This document shows positions 43,560 to 54,574 of a DNA stretch of 64,000 bases, one piece after another. Under the pieces are notes generated by a model. The model searched no databases, had not been told where the DNA came from, and worked only from the letters and a program-made list of their open reading frames with translations. The stretch comes from Antedon mediterranea (taxonomy: Eukaryota; Echinodermata; Crinoidea; Comatulida; Antedonidae): positions 23,575,070 through 23,639,069 of the forward strand of contig NC_092671.1 in NCBI RefSeq assembly GCF_964355755.1, in the 5' to 3' direction. Numbering within the stretch: position 1 is the stretch's first letter; each line of letters starts with the position of its first letter. Position numbers and translations under genes: made by a program.

Positions 43560-44442
43560 GTACAAGTTTAAAGTTCACATAGGGCAATTCCATAGTGCAG
43601 AGGATTTTTTTCCATTTTTTCAAATTAAACCAATCAAACTATATTTGGTATCAAATTAAAGATTATTTTATAGAGAATTAGGTTATATGAAAAAAATAAA
43701 AATTAGGGCCTTGATATGATATGGAAAATTTGATTCAAACATTGATACCTAAAAATGTAATGAAAATGAGAAATGTATGACCTTTTTCAGCTTCAGTAAT
43801 AAATAATCAGAGTGGTGTAAAAAGTTAAAATCCATGTTATTTCAGTTTAGTACATAACATTTTAGACACAAAACAAAAAATTAATTTCTGATTTTACATT
43901 AATTAAATTTGGTCCAATAATAATGTATCATTTTGTAATTCCGACACAAAAAAGTTTTTTTTTTTAGGATTTCTAATAAAATAATAACTTCTGTAAAAAA
44001 TCAAGACTAATGCAAATCAAGCAACAGTATAGACATTATATTATGATAATTATTGTTTTTAATTTTTTTTATTTCCTAAGTTATTGAAGTTTTAAACCTG
44101 AAATTCCGTCACAAATCATTGGTTGCGGAATTACGTAATTCCACTATTATTTAACATATTATTGATGCAAAAACATTTTTTAAGCAATTTTTTCTTAGCA
44201 TGAACACAACTACCAGCAAAATTTGTACAAAGTTTATGTGGTTGTTTATTATTATGGATCTATGGCTTCTTTTGTTCGATTAATTTGTCAATTAATTTAA
44301 AATAAAATAATTAAATTTTTTATTTGATTGATTGATGTAGAGAAGGCCAAATAGAAAGCCATTTTATTGACATGATAAACCGTGTGCTTACTAATAAAGC
44401 ACATAGTATTTTTATTTAACGACTGAGGTCAGAAAAAACGCG
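43560..44442. other. No recognisable gene
   Basis: Very A+T-rich ATIC intron sequence. Nothing recognised. Confidence 0.45.
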
Positions 44443-44560
44443 AATAATCTATATATAAATTTACGTAAGGGAAAATGTTTGTAAATCTTTTACTCAATGA
44501 TATAGAAAGTTGGTAAGTATTGTACTTTTGGTACATATTTTAACACTTAATGAAAACCAG
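44443..44560 (+). repeat. Helitron-like 5' end, copy 2
   Basis: Second copy of AATCTATATATAAATTTACG, followed by taagggaaaa and a stretch resembling 40385-40500. It ends shortly before the hairpin family copy E begins. Confidence 0.35.
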
Positions 44561-44750
44561 TATACTGTACTACTAAATTTACAGTATTCATTAAAAACTA
44601 GAATTTAATTCGTCACATTGACGAATTATAGGTGATCATTTTTATCATTTTAATAAAATTAACATTTTTTAAACATGCATGTACGTTAACATACGATCGT
44701 TAAAAGTTGATGTACGCCATCCTATGACATGATGCATATACACTTAAAGT

Positions 44751-46771
44751 AGGTATCCCAATGTAAAAATTCAAATTAATGATGGTACTTTTTCTTTCAG
44801 TTAATCAGAAGGAACTTACTGAACATAAACTTTTGCAATTTAAATGATAGAAATCGGATTATCCATTCAAAAGTTATGGTCCGTTAAAGTGCCCAAAAAA
44901 CTGTGATTTTTGCTTGAAAAATGGCACTTTTTCTAATTATATTTGAACCCATTTTTGAAGGGTTATAACTTTTATACTAATAATTTTAAAGTTCTTATTT
45001 TTTCCAAACCCATAGATACAACAGAGTTGTACAAGAATATATTTTTTTTGGGTGTCCTCGACATTTTTTTTTTTAGATATCGCCCTCCAAAATTCGTCCG
45101 AGGGCTTTTTACGCGTGATTTTCCCAATGTCTCAAAAATGCGCAAAAAGTTCCTGTCTTTAAATGATTCATAACTTTTGAACCAATGTGTGAATTAACTC
45201 TTTTTTTTTGCATTGCATAAAATGTAATATGTATTTTAGTAAGGTTATTTATATTGACAGGTAGGTAATTCTGAAATACAACATAAAATATTGTTAAAAA
45301 ATGTTAAAATGTGAAAAAAAATAATATTGCGTTAAAAAACTGTGTGGGTATTGTTTCTTTTCATTAAATATTATTTTTCGTAAGTATACATTTTTTTTAT
45401 AATTCTAGTATTTAAAGTTATATTTATAATCATATATTATTTTAATTGATTTTCGAACCGCCAAAAATAAGAATTAAGCCCGTGCTTATTATGTGTTCGA
45501 TTCCATTTGGAGCGCCGGGCCGAACGTAGACTCGGCCGCGCCTACTACAAGTTAAGTTATATAGGCCCCTAGAAGGTCTAAATAAAAGCCTGACGCTAAA
45601 TTCTGCCTAAACTAAGAAATATCGGGAAGAAATTTTTTATTTAACAAAGTAATTACCTCAATGGTATAATTGTAACATGTTTAATTTTATTTCCCTTTCG
45701 ATTATTCTAACCGAAAGTTGCACTTTGAATTGAAATATACGGAATAAAATTTAGGCCTAGAAACAGCGTAGACATACAACGGCAACACAGGCCAAAGCGC
45801 GTTTCGGCCGCCTACATAGAATGGCTTACGGCCGCTGCATAGCAAAATCAAAGCTTCTTAAATTTCTTCGGTACATTTCTTCCTAACGAACTTGCTTTAT
45901 ATAGTAGATTTATAAATATTCCACTTATTAAATAATTTAATAAATCGGTAAAATTGACGTTTCGAAGCAAATATTCCATGAGGCGACATTTTTCGACATG
46001 CCTCGTGTGCGGCGAAGACTAGTTCAGAAAATGGAACAGTCCACTGCAGGGTTATCCAATCATTAATTAACGCGCTAATACATGCATACCATGCACATTG
46101 TCTGGGCGACGGTAATTTAGTAATAAGCGGAGAACTGAATCCCCCCGTAAGGAAAATGGTAAACACTGATATTTATGGTAGGGATTATTTTTTTCAGTGG
46201 TTGGTCTTGTTGGCCTCTTCGCACGAGGTCCACGCAAAGTCAAATAAAACGATGTGGTTTATCAAACAGAAATATAAATTAGCTTCAATTCAATACTAAA
46301 TTAGCCAGATTTTGATAATGAGAAAGACTAAAAAATTCAATTTTTATCGTTAAAATTGACATTTGAGGCGGATGTACATATTAATAATAACCGATTTACA
46401 TATCAAAATAAAGAGTATTTAAAGCCTGATAACATGCAACAAAAATTACTCCACCACCTATTATGGACCTCGTGCGATCGTGTTTTGAAAATGGGTAGGT
46501 GTTTTCCAAAGTTATTTTTAGCGCGCGGATTTCGGCTCGCTGGCTTTTGTACCTCATTTTTAACTCGCGTTTTCTATTAAAATATTTAATAAACATAGAT
46601 TAAAAATATATGAAAATAATCCTTTAAACAAGATCTTTCCAGACATATAATTTTTATTCACATGTGTATATAAGAAATAGTATATTTTTAACTTCAAAGA
46701 CACGTCACTTTTTGAAATTTCACGAACGTGTTAAAATCGCGGTAACGAAAATCCGCTTCATTGGGATACCT
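44751..46771. mobile_element. 2.0-kb TIR element, 9-bp TSD
   Basis: Ends are AGGTATCCCAATG (44751-44763) and CATTGGGATACCT (46759-46771). ACTTAAAGT is repeated outside both (44742-44750; 46772-46780). Removing it rejoins copy E (gcatatacacttaaag to tgctgagttctacc). The inside has no convincing gene (short frames at 44943-45173 and 45897-46166 only). A 9-bp duplication suggests a Mutator-like element. A piggyBac-like TTAA reading is possible but leaves the TIRs one base out of register. Confidence 0.85.
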
Positions 46772-46835
46772 ACTTAAAGTGCTGAGTTCTACCTATTATG
46801 TGTCATACAATATGTACAGTATATACTGTATATCA

Positions 46836-47045
46836 ATCCAAAGGCAAATTACTGAAAAAAATGACAATGCTGTGGGTGTCAGTGGCTGGATCTCAATGGA
46901 GATACAAAAATAAAAAGCGAAAAGCTAAATCAAAACGATAAAGTAAACAGCCAGAAAAGTTAGCAGAGCTTTCGGGCAACACTAGCCCTTCATCAGTGCA
47001 AGTGAAGGAATTTGGATAACGTCAGAATATAAACCTGGCAAGTGC
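46836..47045. repeat. Short insert in copy E
   Basis: Interrupts the tacagtatatactgtatat region of copy E. It contains agcagagctttcgggcaaca then ctagcccttcatc, a wording seen at ends of Penelope-like or LINE elements as I remember it. Assignment tentative. Confidence 0.4.
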
Positions 47046-47634
47046 TGCTGCTATACTGTATATCTATATACAGTGTAGCATAGGTGAAATTACGGGACTC
47101 ATATCGTGTTCTAATTTTTTGGTATGATGGAATTTTCAAAATAAACTCGAAGATGACAATTTCGAAAGATAATGAATTGAGCAAATAAATATAAGGATTG
47201 GAAGAAAATTTGACACGTAGAAGCGCAATGCGCGGTCTTTGAAATTTGTATAAGGAAAGTGGCTAGGTTAGTGAACATGTGCGGAACAGACGTCTGCCTA
47301 AAATTTTCAATTTTTGTATCATAACCAGATTATGTGATGATTTTTCATGCCAGCATCATCTTTAATTACATGGTAACATTACTTGAGGATTTCATTTACA
47401 ACCAGGTTTGTTATGATAACTTTTTTTGAAGATCTAATTTGTCGATCTTCCTAGGCCAAACAATACCATAACTAAGTGGAGCACATTCCAGCCCTTGACC
47501 AAAGTTGTCTAGGCCCAAGCTACTTGAATAAACAACTCGTGCACTGATACTTCCTGTGCTGTTATTCTATTGTTCTTAAACAAAAGAACTCAATTTGCCC
47601 ACCAAACAAACAAATATTCTTTATAACTTGAATA

Positions 47635-48825
47635 ATGGGTAGTGCTAAGAAAAACGTGAGCCCTCGGAAATCGCAATCTGACTCCAGCCCTAGTAGTAGT
47701 AAAAGTCGTTCACAACCGCAACCAATCACCAACAGAAAGATTAAGTGTATTGATAACTGCAAGTTAAACTTTGATGAAAGTAATGGAAAGTCAACAGAAT
47801 GCCTACTGTGTAAAGAGACATATCATAGAGTGTGTGTGGACATTAACCCAAATTCTACATCCAAGTCGTGGATCTGTTTATCATGTTGTTACCTACCAAG
47901 GAATGTCTTGGAACTTGAAAAACAGAACAAGTTACAACTAGATATGCTGAACAAACTAGTAGATGGTGTTGCCTCCTTAACAAAGCTAGTAGATGAGCAA
48001 AAGTCTGTGATTTTAGAGATGCAGCTCAATAAAAGTAATACAAGCTCTATGCCCAATAACTCTCAAGAACTGAGAACTACTGATGACAAACCAAGCTGTA
48101 TAATAGGTGACTCTATTATAAAGGACATAAGCGAAAGAGGCCTTAGTAACTCAAAAGTGAACTGCATACGTGGAGGGAAAGTTAAGGATGTAAAACAACA
48201 ACTCAGTAAACCAGAAGATTTTAGCTCGATCCTCATCCATGTTGGTACAAACAATTGTACATCCGATAATGATTTGGAAGAAGGTCTTGTCAACTATGAA
48301 GAAATGATAAATGAGGTAAAACTTAAAGCTCCAACAACAAAGATTGTGCTTTCTACAGTGTGCCCGAGAACTGACAGTGATGATCATTTACCTAGGATTG
48401 CTTCGATGAATGCAAAAATTAAAGAGATAGCTAACAACAACTGCTGTAGTCTAGTTGATAACGATGAAACATTTTTCCTGAAGAATGGTACAGTTTTACA
48501 ATCGCACCTCAACGGAAGTGGTTTGCACCTTTCCAAATCTGGTACAAAATGCCTTCTTAGGAACTTAAATGAGCGACATACGATCATAAAACCATTTGTA
48601 CGAAGACAGCAACCAAGGCAATATGCAACAAACTACCAAAGACAAGATCAATTGAGAAGTGGACCATACAGAGGTTGGAGAACCAGATCATATTCAAACA
48701 CCACATCACATGATTATGGAAACCATCCCAAGAAATTTGGCTACACAAATGCTAATAATACCAACAGAAAAGGACGTCTAGAAAATTCATTCAGACAGGA
48801 CCAGCTCAATAATCATCACCAATAG
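47635..48825 (+). CDS. LINE ORF1: PHD finger plus esterase (CR1-like)
   Basis: 396 codons. A basic, Ser/Pro-rich N-terminus is followed at residues ~38-85 by a PHD-type zinc finger (CIDNC, CLLCKETYHRVC, WICLSCC). A short coiled segment (LEKQNKLQLDMLNKLVD, ~100-125) comes next, then an SGNH/GDSL-type esterase domain (~155-310) with GDS at 158-160, HVGTNN and GLHLSKSGT. The tail is rich in R, Q, N and Y and probably binds RNA. PHD plus esterase is the ORF1 arrangement of CR1-group LINEs. The usual Asp of the D-x-x-H motif appears as Ser (GSGLH), so esterase activity is doubtful. It ends with CAA-TAG, and ORF2 continues in the same frame. About 385 bp upstream is the probable 5' UTR. Confidence 0.9.
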   Translation: MGSAKKNVSPRKSQSDSSPSSSKSRSQPQPITNRKIKCIDNCKLNFDESNGKSTECLLCKETYHRVCVDINPNSTSKSWICLSCCYLPRNVLELEKQNKLQLDMLNKLVDGVASLTKLVDEQKSVILEMQLNKSNTSSMPNNSQELRTTDDKPSCIIGDSIIKDISERGLSNSKVNCIRGGKVKDVKQQLSKPEDFSSILIHVGTNNCTSDNDLEEGLVNYEEMINEVKLKAPTTKIVLSTVCPRTDSDDHLPRIASMNAKIKEIANNNCCSLVDNDETFFLKNGTVLQSHLNGSGLHLSKSGTKCLLRNLNERHTIIKPFVRRQQPRQYATNYQRQDQLRSGPYRGWRTRSYSNTTSHDYGNHPKKFGYTNANNTNRKGRLENSFRQDQLNNHHQ

Positions 48826-51800
48826 GACATTGCAAGCAACAATGCTTTACTCTCAGCAAACAATTTCTACCCTCTTAGCGACGAATTTAATTGCAACAGC
48901 AGAGACTTTATACCGAGTGAAACCACTTATTTAGAGACACAAAGCTTAAGAGTACAAGAAAAAAACACACCTAAAAGAAAACGAAATAGACGAGGTGGTA
49001 AGAAAAAATTCCAAAATAGTAATACTAATATACGTAATGATAACATTAAATTAGCTTTTAACAATGTTAATCACTTAACAAAAGCTAAAATTAAGGAAAT
49101 ATCAGATATTATTGTACAAAATAATATACAAGTTTTTGGAATTGCAGAAACCTTTCTAAAAAATGATTCTTATATGAATATAAGTGGTTATAAATGGATA
49201 GGTAAAAACAGAAAAAATAAGGGAGGTGGGGGAATAGGAGCCTTCATTTCAAATAATATTATTATTTTAGACGATGATGTATTTAAGTGTAAAGATGACG
49301 ATTTTGAAAGGCTATGGGTTAAAGTTAAATTCAATGATTGTGGTACTTTATTTATCTCTGTTGTTTATTTCCCAGTAGATGGGGCTGATACTGATAAGTC
49401 TAATGAATTATATAACCAGCTTTTATCAGAAGTTATTCAACTAGAAAACAAAGACAGTGACTCATCCATTATAATAATGGGCGATTTCAATGGTCACATT
49501 GGTCATAATATACCTAATGGTGACCCTGATGTTAATAACAATGGAAAAGGTTTACTAAATTTCAGAGATGATTCAAATATGACAATCTTGAATTGTACTA
49601 TTTTTTGTGAGGGTACAATAACTTGGTGTAGGGGTTATCAGAAAAGTACAATCGATTACATGTTGTGTTCAAGAAATATTATTAGTTATGTTGCTAAATT
49701 TATTATAGATGAAGATAGAAAACTTGGCACAGGAAGTGACCATAATACATTATTATTAGAACTAGAACCCAATATGAGCCAATCTAAAATTAGAAACAAT
49801 GAAACAAAAAACCATATATGGAACATAAAAAACTTACAGGACTACTCAAATTATCAGCAAAATCTCCAAGAAGCTTTTGCAAATTGGGACATAGAAAAAT
49901 TTAATGACGTAGATATTCTGTGGGATTCTTGGAAGAAAATTGTAATAGACGCAGCAAAGAAAGGCATAGGAACTAAACAAATAAACAAAAAACAAAAACA
50001 TTGGTTTGATAATGAAATAAAATCCGCAATTATGGAGAGAAGAAAAGCTGCAAGAGAACATAGATACAGTACTAAAACTGGTTCGAATAAAAACCACAAT
50101 GAAACATTATGGCAAACGTACCAGGAAAAAAGAATCTACGTAAAAAATTTAATTGCTAGGAAAATTATAGAGAGTAGAGTTAATAAATCTGTTGAAATTG
50201 CAAATAAAGGGGGGCCTTCCTGCAGGGACTTCTGGAATATCTTAAAAAGTGCTGATGGAAAACACAAATCAGGTATCACTTGTATTAAATCTTTAGATTC
50301 AGGGGAAATTATTACAGACAAAAAAGAAATTTTGGACAATGCTAAAAAATACTGGGAAAATCTTGGTGAGCCTAACACAGATAAAGATTGCTTTTCCTAT
50401 CTAATAAACAGAGAAGTTAATGAATTGTACAATAGATCTTACAATACTCATGACAATAACAATGATAATCAAAACCTGTTAACAGATATAATAATGGATC
50501 TACAGATAATACGGGAAGCATTGTTGGCTGCAAAAAATAATAAAGCACCAGGAGTTGACAATATTACGAACGAACTTCTTAAAAATGGTGGTAATGCAAT
50601 TGTAATGTCTCTAATGCAGTTATTTAACAAATTAATTCAAATTGAAAAGATCCCAAGTGAATGGAACTTGAGTATAATTGTTCCAATCTTTAAAAAAGGG
50701 GACAAAGCAGATTTAAACAACTATAGAGGTATTTCACTAACTTCATGTATATCAAAAATATTTAACAGAGTTATTTCTATGCATATCTCTAGTTTCATTG
50801 AAAAAGAAGATCTGCTCTCGGAAGTCCAGGGAGGCTTTAGATCACAACATAGATGTGAAGATCATATTTTTACCCTTAAAAGTATTCTAACATGTCGAAC
50901 AAAAGAAGGGAAAAATACATATCTAGCCTTCCTGGACTTCCGAAAAGCTTTTGACAGTGTGTGGCGTGAAGGCCTATTAAAATCAGCGTGGGATGTCGGA
51001 ATAAGGGGAAAGGTTTGGCGAATCATTAAGTGTTTGTATAGTAATGTCAAAGCAAAGGTTAGAATGGGGAATGATCTTACAGATCAATTTAATGTAAATA
51101 AGGGTGTAAAACAGGGATGCGTTTTATCCCCAATATTATTTTGTATCTTCATAAATGAATTTGTTAAAATGCTCCGTAGTAATGATTTAGGAGTTAGAAT
51201 GAATGGTTCATGGATGGGTGGCCTCTTTTGGGCCGATGATGTTGTTTTGCTAGCTAATAATGAATTTGAAATGTTAAAAATGCTGGATATTGCAGGGAAA
51301 TATGCAAAGGAGTGGAAGTTAAGCTTCAATTATGACAAATCTAATGTAATGGTTACTGGGAAACGTGTCAATCGTGATAAAAAATGGAAAATTGGAGATG
51401 AATTTATAACTGAGGTAAACAATTATAAATATCTAGGTGTAATAATTTGTGCAAATCAAAAAGAGCATGGTCACTACCAACATGTTATACAAAAAGGAAA
51501 TCGTCTAATCGCATATATTAAAGGTATAATAGGAAATCTTGATGATTTCAATAGGGTCTATTTCGGGAATATCCTATGGAAAACAATTGCACTTCCCTCG
51601 ATTAACTATGCATGTGGTGTATGGCACTGTAATTCAAAAAGCGATATTTACAATTTAGAAAAATTACAGCTACAAATGGCCAGATTCCTGCTAAAAGCTC
51701 CGAGATGCACACCGCAACAAGCACTATATAGTCCAGTCCCTAAGGGGAGAAAAAGGGGTGGGATGTTACCAGACTGGATACAAATATTTCAGTATAGCAG

Positions 51801-51906
51801 TTTGGTAGAGTATAGTGTGGAGATGCCAAAACAAAGTTACTGGAAATCTGATTTGACCTCTGTGACCTCTGACCTCAATTTATATATTTTTCTATTATAT
51901 AACTAA
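48826..51906 (+). CDS. LINE ORF2: endonuclease-reverse transcriptase
   Basis: It is open from directly after the UAG at 48823-48825, in frame with ORF1, for ~1,026 codons. APE-type endonuclease: LAFNNVNHLTKAKIKE (49051), QVFGIAETFL, YFPVDG, MGDFNGHIGH, STIDYML and GTGSDHNTLLLEL. Reverse transcriptase: NNKAPGVDNI, IVPIFKKGDK, NYRGISLTSC, FLDFRKAFDSVW (A), GVKQGCVLSPILFCIF (B) and FWADDVVLLA (C, ~51226), then thumb LSFNYDKSNVMV and NYKYLGVI. The first in-frame ATG is 49174, inside the endonuclease, so starting there would lose the N and E active-site residues. The C-terminus is abnormal: after CTPQQALYS it runs into PKGRKRGG and then a DR1-type repeat (DLTSVTSDLNLY), so the last part is replaced. 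Catalytic D residues are intact. Confidence 0.9.
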   Translation, partial: DIASNNALLSANNFYPLSDEFNCNSRDFIPSETTYLETQSLRVQEKNTPKRKRNRRGGKKKFQNSNTNIRNDNIKLAFNNVNHLTKAKIKEISDIIVQNNIQVFGIAETFLKNDSYMNISGYKWIGKNRKNKGGGGIGAFISNNIIILDDDVFKCKDDDFERLWVKVKFNDCGTLFISVVYFPVDGADTDKSNELYNQLLSEVIQLENKDSDSSIIIMGDFNGHIGHNIPNGDPDVNNNGKGLLNFRDDSNMTILNCTIFCEGTITWCRGYQKSTIDYMLCSRNIISYVAKFIIDEDRKLGTGSDHNTLLLELEPNMSQSKIRNNETKNHIWNIKNLQDYSNYQQNLQEAFANWDIEKFNDVDILWDSWKKIVIDAAKKGIGTKQINKKQKHWFDNEIKSAIMERRKAAREHRYSTKTGSNKNHNETLWQTYQEKRIYVKNLIARKIIESRVNKSVEIANKGGPSCRDFWNILKSADGKHKSGITCIKSLDSGEIITDKKEILDNAKKYWENLGEPNTDKDCFSYLINREVNELYNRSYNTHDNNNDNQNLLTDIIMDLQIIREALLAAKNNKAPGVDNITNELLKNGGNAIVMSLMQLFNKLIQIEKIPSEWNLSIIVPIFKKGDKADLNNYRGISLTSCISKIFNRVISMHISSFIEKEDLLSEVQGGFRSQHRCEDHIFTLKSILTCRTKEGKNTYLAFLDFRKAFDSVWREGLLKSAWDVGIRGKVWRIIKCLYSNVKAKVRMGNDLTDQFNVNKGVKQGCVLSPILFCIFINEFVKMLRSNDLGVRMNGSWMGGLFWADDVVLLANNEFEMLKMLDIAGKYAKEWKLSFNYDKSNVMVTGKRVNRDKKWKIGDEFITEVNNYKYLGVIICANQKEHGHYQHVIQKGNRLIAYIKGIIGNLDDFNRVYFGNILWKTIALPSINYACGVWHCNSKSDIYNLEKLQLQMARFLLKAPRCTPQQALYSPVPKGRKRGGMLPDWIQIFQYSSLVEYSVEMPKQSYWKSDLTSVTSDLNLYIFLLYN

Positions 51907-52345
51907 AAATCGCCATATCTTGACAACGCAGAGACATTTTACATTTATTTTTTTTTCAAAATGCTTGGAAGATATATATTTATATTCGCTATAATGAAAA
52001 TAATTGTACAAAAATGGCCGCAAAGGCTTTATTTTTCAGTTTGACCTTTGACCTTGATTGCCTAATATCTCAATAACACGCAATCTCAGAGATTTGAGAA
52101 TGGGCTCAAAATGTTAAGAAAATAAATCTAATATTTAGTCTAATAGAAACTTTTTTCAAAAAATTACCATAAATTAAGCTTTTTTGACCCTTGACCTCTA
52201 ATGTTTGAATATGTCAATATCTCGGTAACTATTTGTCCCAAAAAGTTCAGTTTGGTGTCAAATTGTTTAGAATATACACATTTATATTTGCTCTAACAAA
52301 ATATTTTGTCAGAATTCAATTGGAAATGTCATTTTGAGCTATGAC
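51850..52345 (+). repeat. Repeat with DR1-like words
   Basis: Direct repeats with tgacctctgacctctgacct (51855), tttgacctttgaccttgat (52041), tttgacccttgacctct (52184), cagtttggtgtcaaa and cactataatga/cgctataatga blocks. Same wording as the arms of 20891-23363 and 63000-63340. Fused to the end of LINE ORF2. Confidence 0.7.
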
Positions 52346-52392
52346 CCATCGTTTTGCATATATTTAGCAATTAATAATCTATAAAAAGAGAT

Positions 52393-52650
52393 CGAGAGAG
52401 GGGAGGGGGTTGGGGTGGATGGAGAGACACATATTTTTGTTACATGTTACACAAATGTTAAACTCTGTCTACACTATAACATTTTTATGCGACAAAAAAA
52501 TGTGATGTGCCCATATATGGACACAATGAATGACATATCACTACCATATTTGGGCACATCACACCTTTTTTGTTAAACTAGTTTATAGTGTAGACAAACA
52601 TGTAAAAAATATGTGTCTCTCCATCACCCCAACCACCTCCCCCTCTCTCG
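52393..52650. mobile_element. 258-bp inverted-repeat MITE
   Basis: The left half (cgagagaggggagggggttg, then gagagacacatatttttgtt) is the imperfect complement of the right half ending 52650. Inner halves also pair (gtctacactataac with gtttatagtgtagac). Non-coding; no clear target duplication. Confidence 0.8.
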
Positions 52651-52729
52651 CTTTTCCAATGCTACTGCATGCATCTATACACATCAAATTGACCGGAATT
52701 GTACTGGAAAGTTTTTAGCTACATTTGAA

Positions 52730-52950
52730 AATAAGTCCCAGAGGATGGGTGTATTAAAGATATACTTATTTTCCCCCTGACAAAAGTAATTTTGACAAAT
52801 ATTTTTGTTGAATATGCAATTTTAATGTCACACATAATAGTTTCACCAAAAATTGGATTGAAAAAAAATGATATAGTGCATACCCAAAATAACTGTAATT
52901 CAAAGCAAAAAATAGGCTGGAAGTCAATAGTGGGGTTCACATGGAACTAT
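52730..52950 (+). repeat. Dispersed repeat, 'tgccagcc' family, copy 2
   Basis: aattttaatgtcacacataa, ccaaaaattggattgaaaa and ctgtaattcaaagcaaaaaa match 62250-62390 in order. Diverged. Confidence 0.6.
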
Positions 52951-53389
52951 GTCTAGAAGAAGTGGATTTAACAATTTTCTACTAACTGGACTAACCTTGA
53001 CAAATCCCGTTCTTTGGTACAATTATGTCTAGTTAATTAAATTTCATAAAATCCTGGTATTGGAGATTTTAAATGCTATTTTATGTAAAAAAAAAATCAT
53101 CTATTTCTTTTATTTATCCCGTATGTTGTTTACTTTTAACTTCTGATTACAAACAATTGGTCATTTTACTTTCTGTGTTAAATTTTGTATTCTATTTTTC
53201 AGTATAGTAAAAATTTTAGGCCTACCATCTTCTAATATCTTCTACCTCTGTCTTCGTCAGACATAGTTCATTTAATTTTTTAGGACATTTTATGGGGTAC
53301 ACAATGAAGAATGACCATATTCTTTGCAATTCAAATGTTAAATATGAAAATGAAATGGGTTAAAAAATTCTTCAATTTCATTGGTGCAA

Positions 53390-53800
53390 ATGAGGCTAAA
53401 GGCCACCCGCTGGGTTGTTAATTGGATTACCCTCATAAAATAACTGGCTATCCTTCCTTGGATTTACTTCTAAATCCAAGCAGCAATAATTGTCCAGAAA
53501 AAAAACATCATCCGGACATAATTGAGCGTTCACATCCAAATTATTTACTCTATTTTTTAAATTAGCTCTTTGATTAAACACCTCTTCCAATGCAGTGAAG
53601 ATCTTAAGTGTCGCCTTGTCTTACTAATCTTCCTTAACTTCTCTTTGAACGATCGTAATCAATATTTGTTGAGGTATAATATTTCCCTCTAATATGGTAA
53701 TGCCTGTTTTATTGAGTCAAATGCTTTCTGATAATCTCTAAATCAAAGATTTGGTGATATTCATTTCCTTTTTATTTTAGTTGATTGACAAACTGTATAA
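53390..53800 (-). pseudogene. Decayed RTE-like LINE reverse transcriptase
   Basis: On the minus strand ~53750 reads FRDYQKAFDSIKQALPY (motif A style F.DY.KAFDSI) and ~53600-53390 reads KIFTALEEVFNQRANLKNRV then NNLDVNAQL. Together these resemble the KLFTA.LE..F...W...GI.IDG..L segment typical of RTE-clade LINEs. Motif C is lost and frames shift. Short and heavily decayed, within the LINE-derived stretch that splits copy E. Confidence 0.5.
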
Positions 53801-54574
53801 GATGGTCCTACTGTATAAAGCCTTATATATTGGTTTATTTACTTCTAGATTTTGTTTTTTTATTACTTTTGTAAATTATTTGTGTACATGTGATAATGTT
53901 CGTTTGGTCGGTAATGGTTGATGTCAGTTTTGTCATGTTTTTGTGGATTAAAGTATAATTATCATTGCTTCTCTTAATTTCTTCTGGTTTCAAAGATTTT
54001 GTTAGTGTTATGAGCTGGATGTGTTATTGCCTCATCAAGCCAAGATGGTAATTTTGACTGCTCACTGGTTTGTTTTCCTTTTATATTCCACTACAGTATG
54101 TTCTTGAAAAGAAATCAGCTTTGTAATTAATTTGTCTTTGATCCTTTTCAGATTTCTAATATTTTAAACATATGTTTTTCTTTTCTTCGCTTTTTCCTCA
54201 CTGTTTCAAACATTTTATTTTTTCAGCATACTTCAAGCAATTAATTGATAATTAGGTCATATGTTTTATGAGTATCAAATCGCATTGGTTAATTCTTCTT
54301 TTCTTTCTTTAAGATCCTGATTTTTTTATTTATTTTTTTATTGTTATTTAACTTTTAAGTTTATCTAATTTTTTGTTGATATTTAATGTTGCAGAGAAAG
54401 ACTGGTGTACATCTCTGTAAATCTTTTTAAATTTCTATTTGTGTTTACTGTATTCGTTGATCTTAAAGTTTATTTTCATACTTTAATTTGTTAATTAACT
54501 ATTGTATAATTCATTTCCTTTTCTTTTTCTTTAAACTTATGAACGCACCGTCATAAAACGTGTGCCGCTGTTCT
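53801..54574. other. T-rich sequence, probably decayed LINE
   Basis: Pyrimidine-rich, no open frame. It may be the upstream (minus-strand) remainder of the RTE-like fragment. The right border of the insertion in copy E is near 54575. Confidence 0.35.

Noticed and set aside
43349-43623. Overlapping ORFs rich in G, A, P and R
   Set aside because: Translations of a GC-rich repeat fragment in both directions.
48063-51329. Minus-strand ORFs over the LINE
   Set aside because: Antisense shadows of ORF1 and ORF2.
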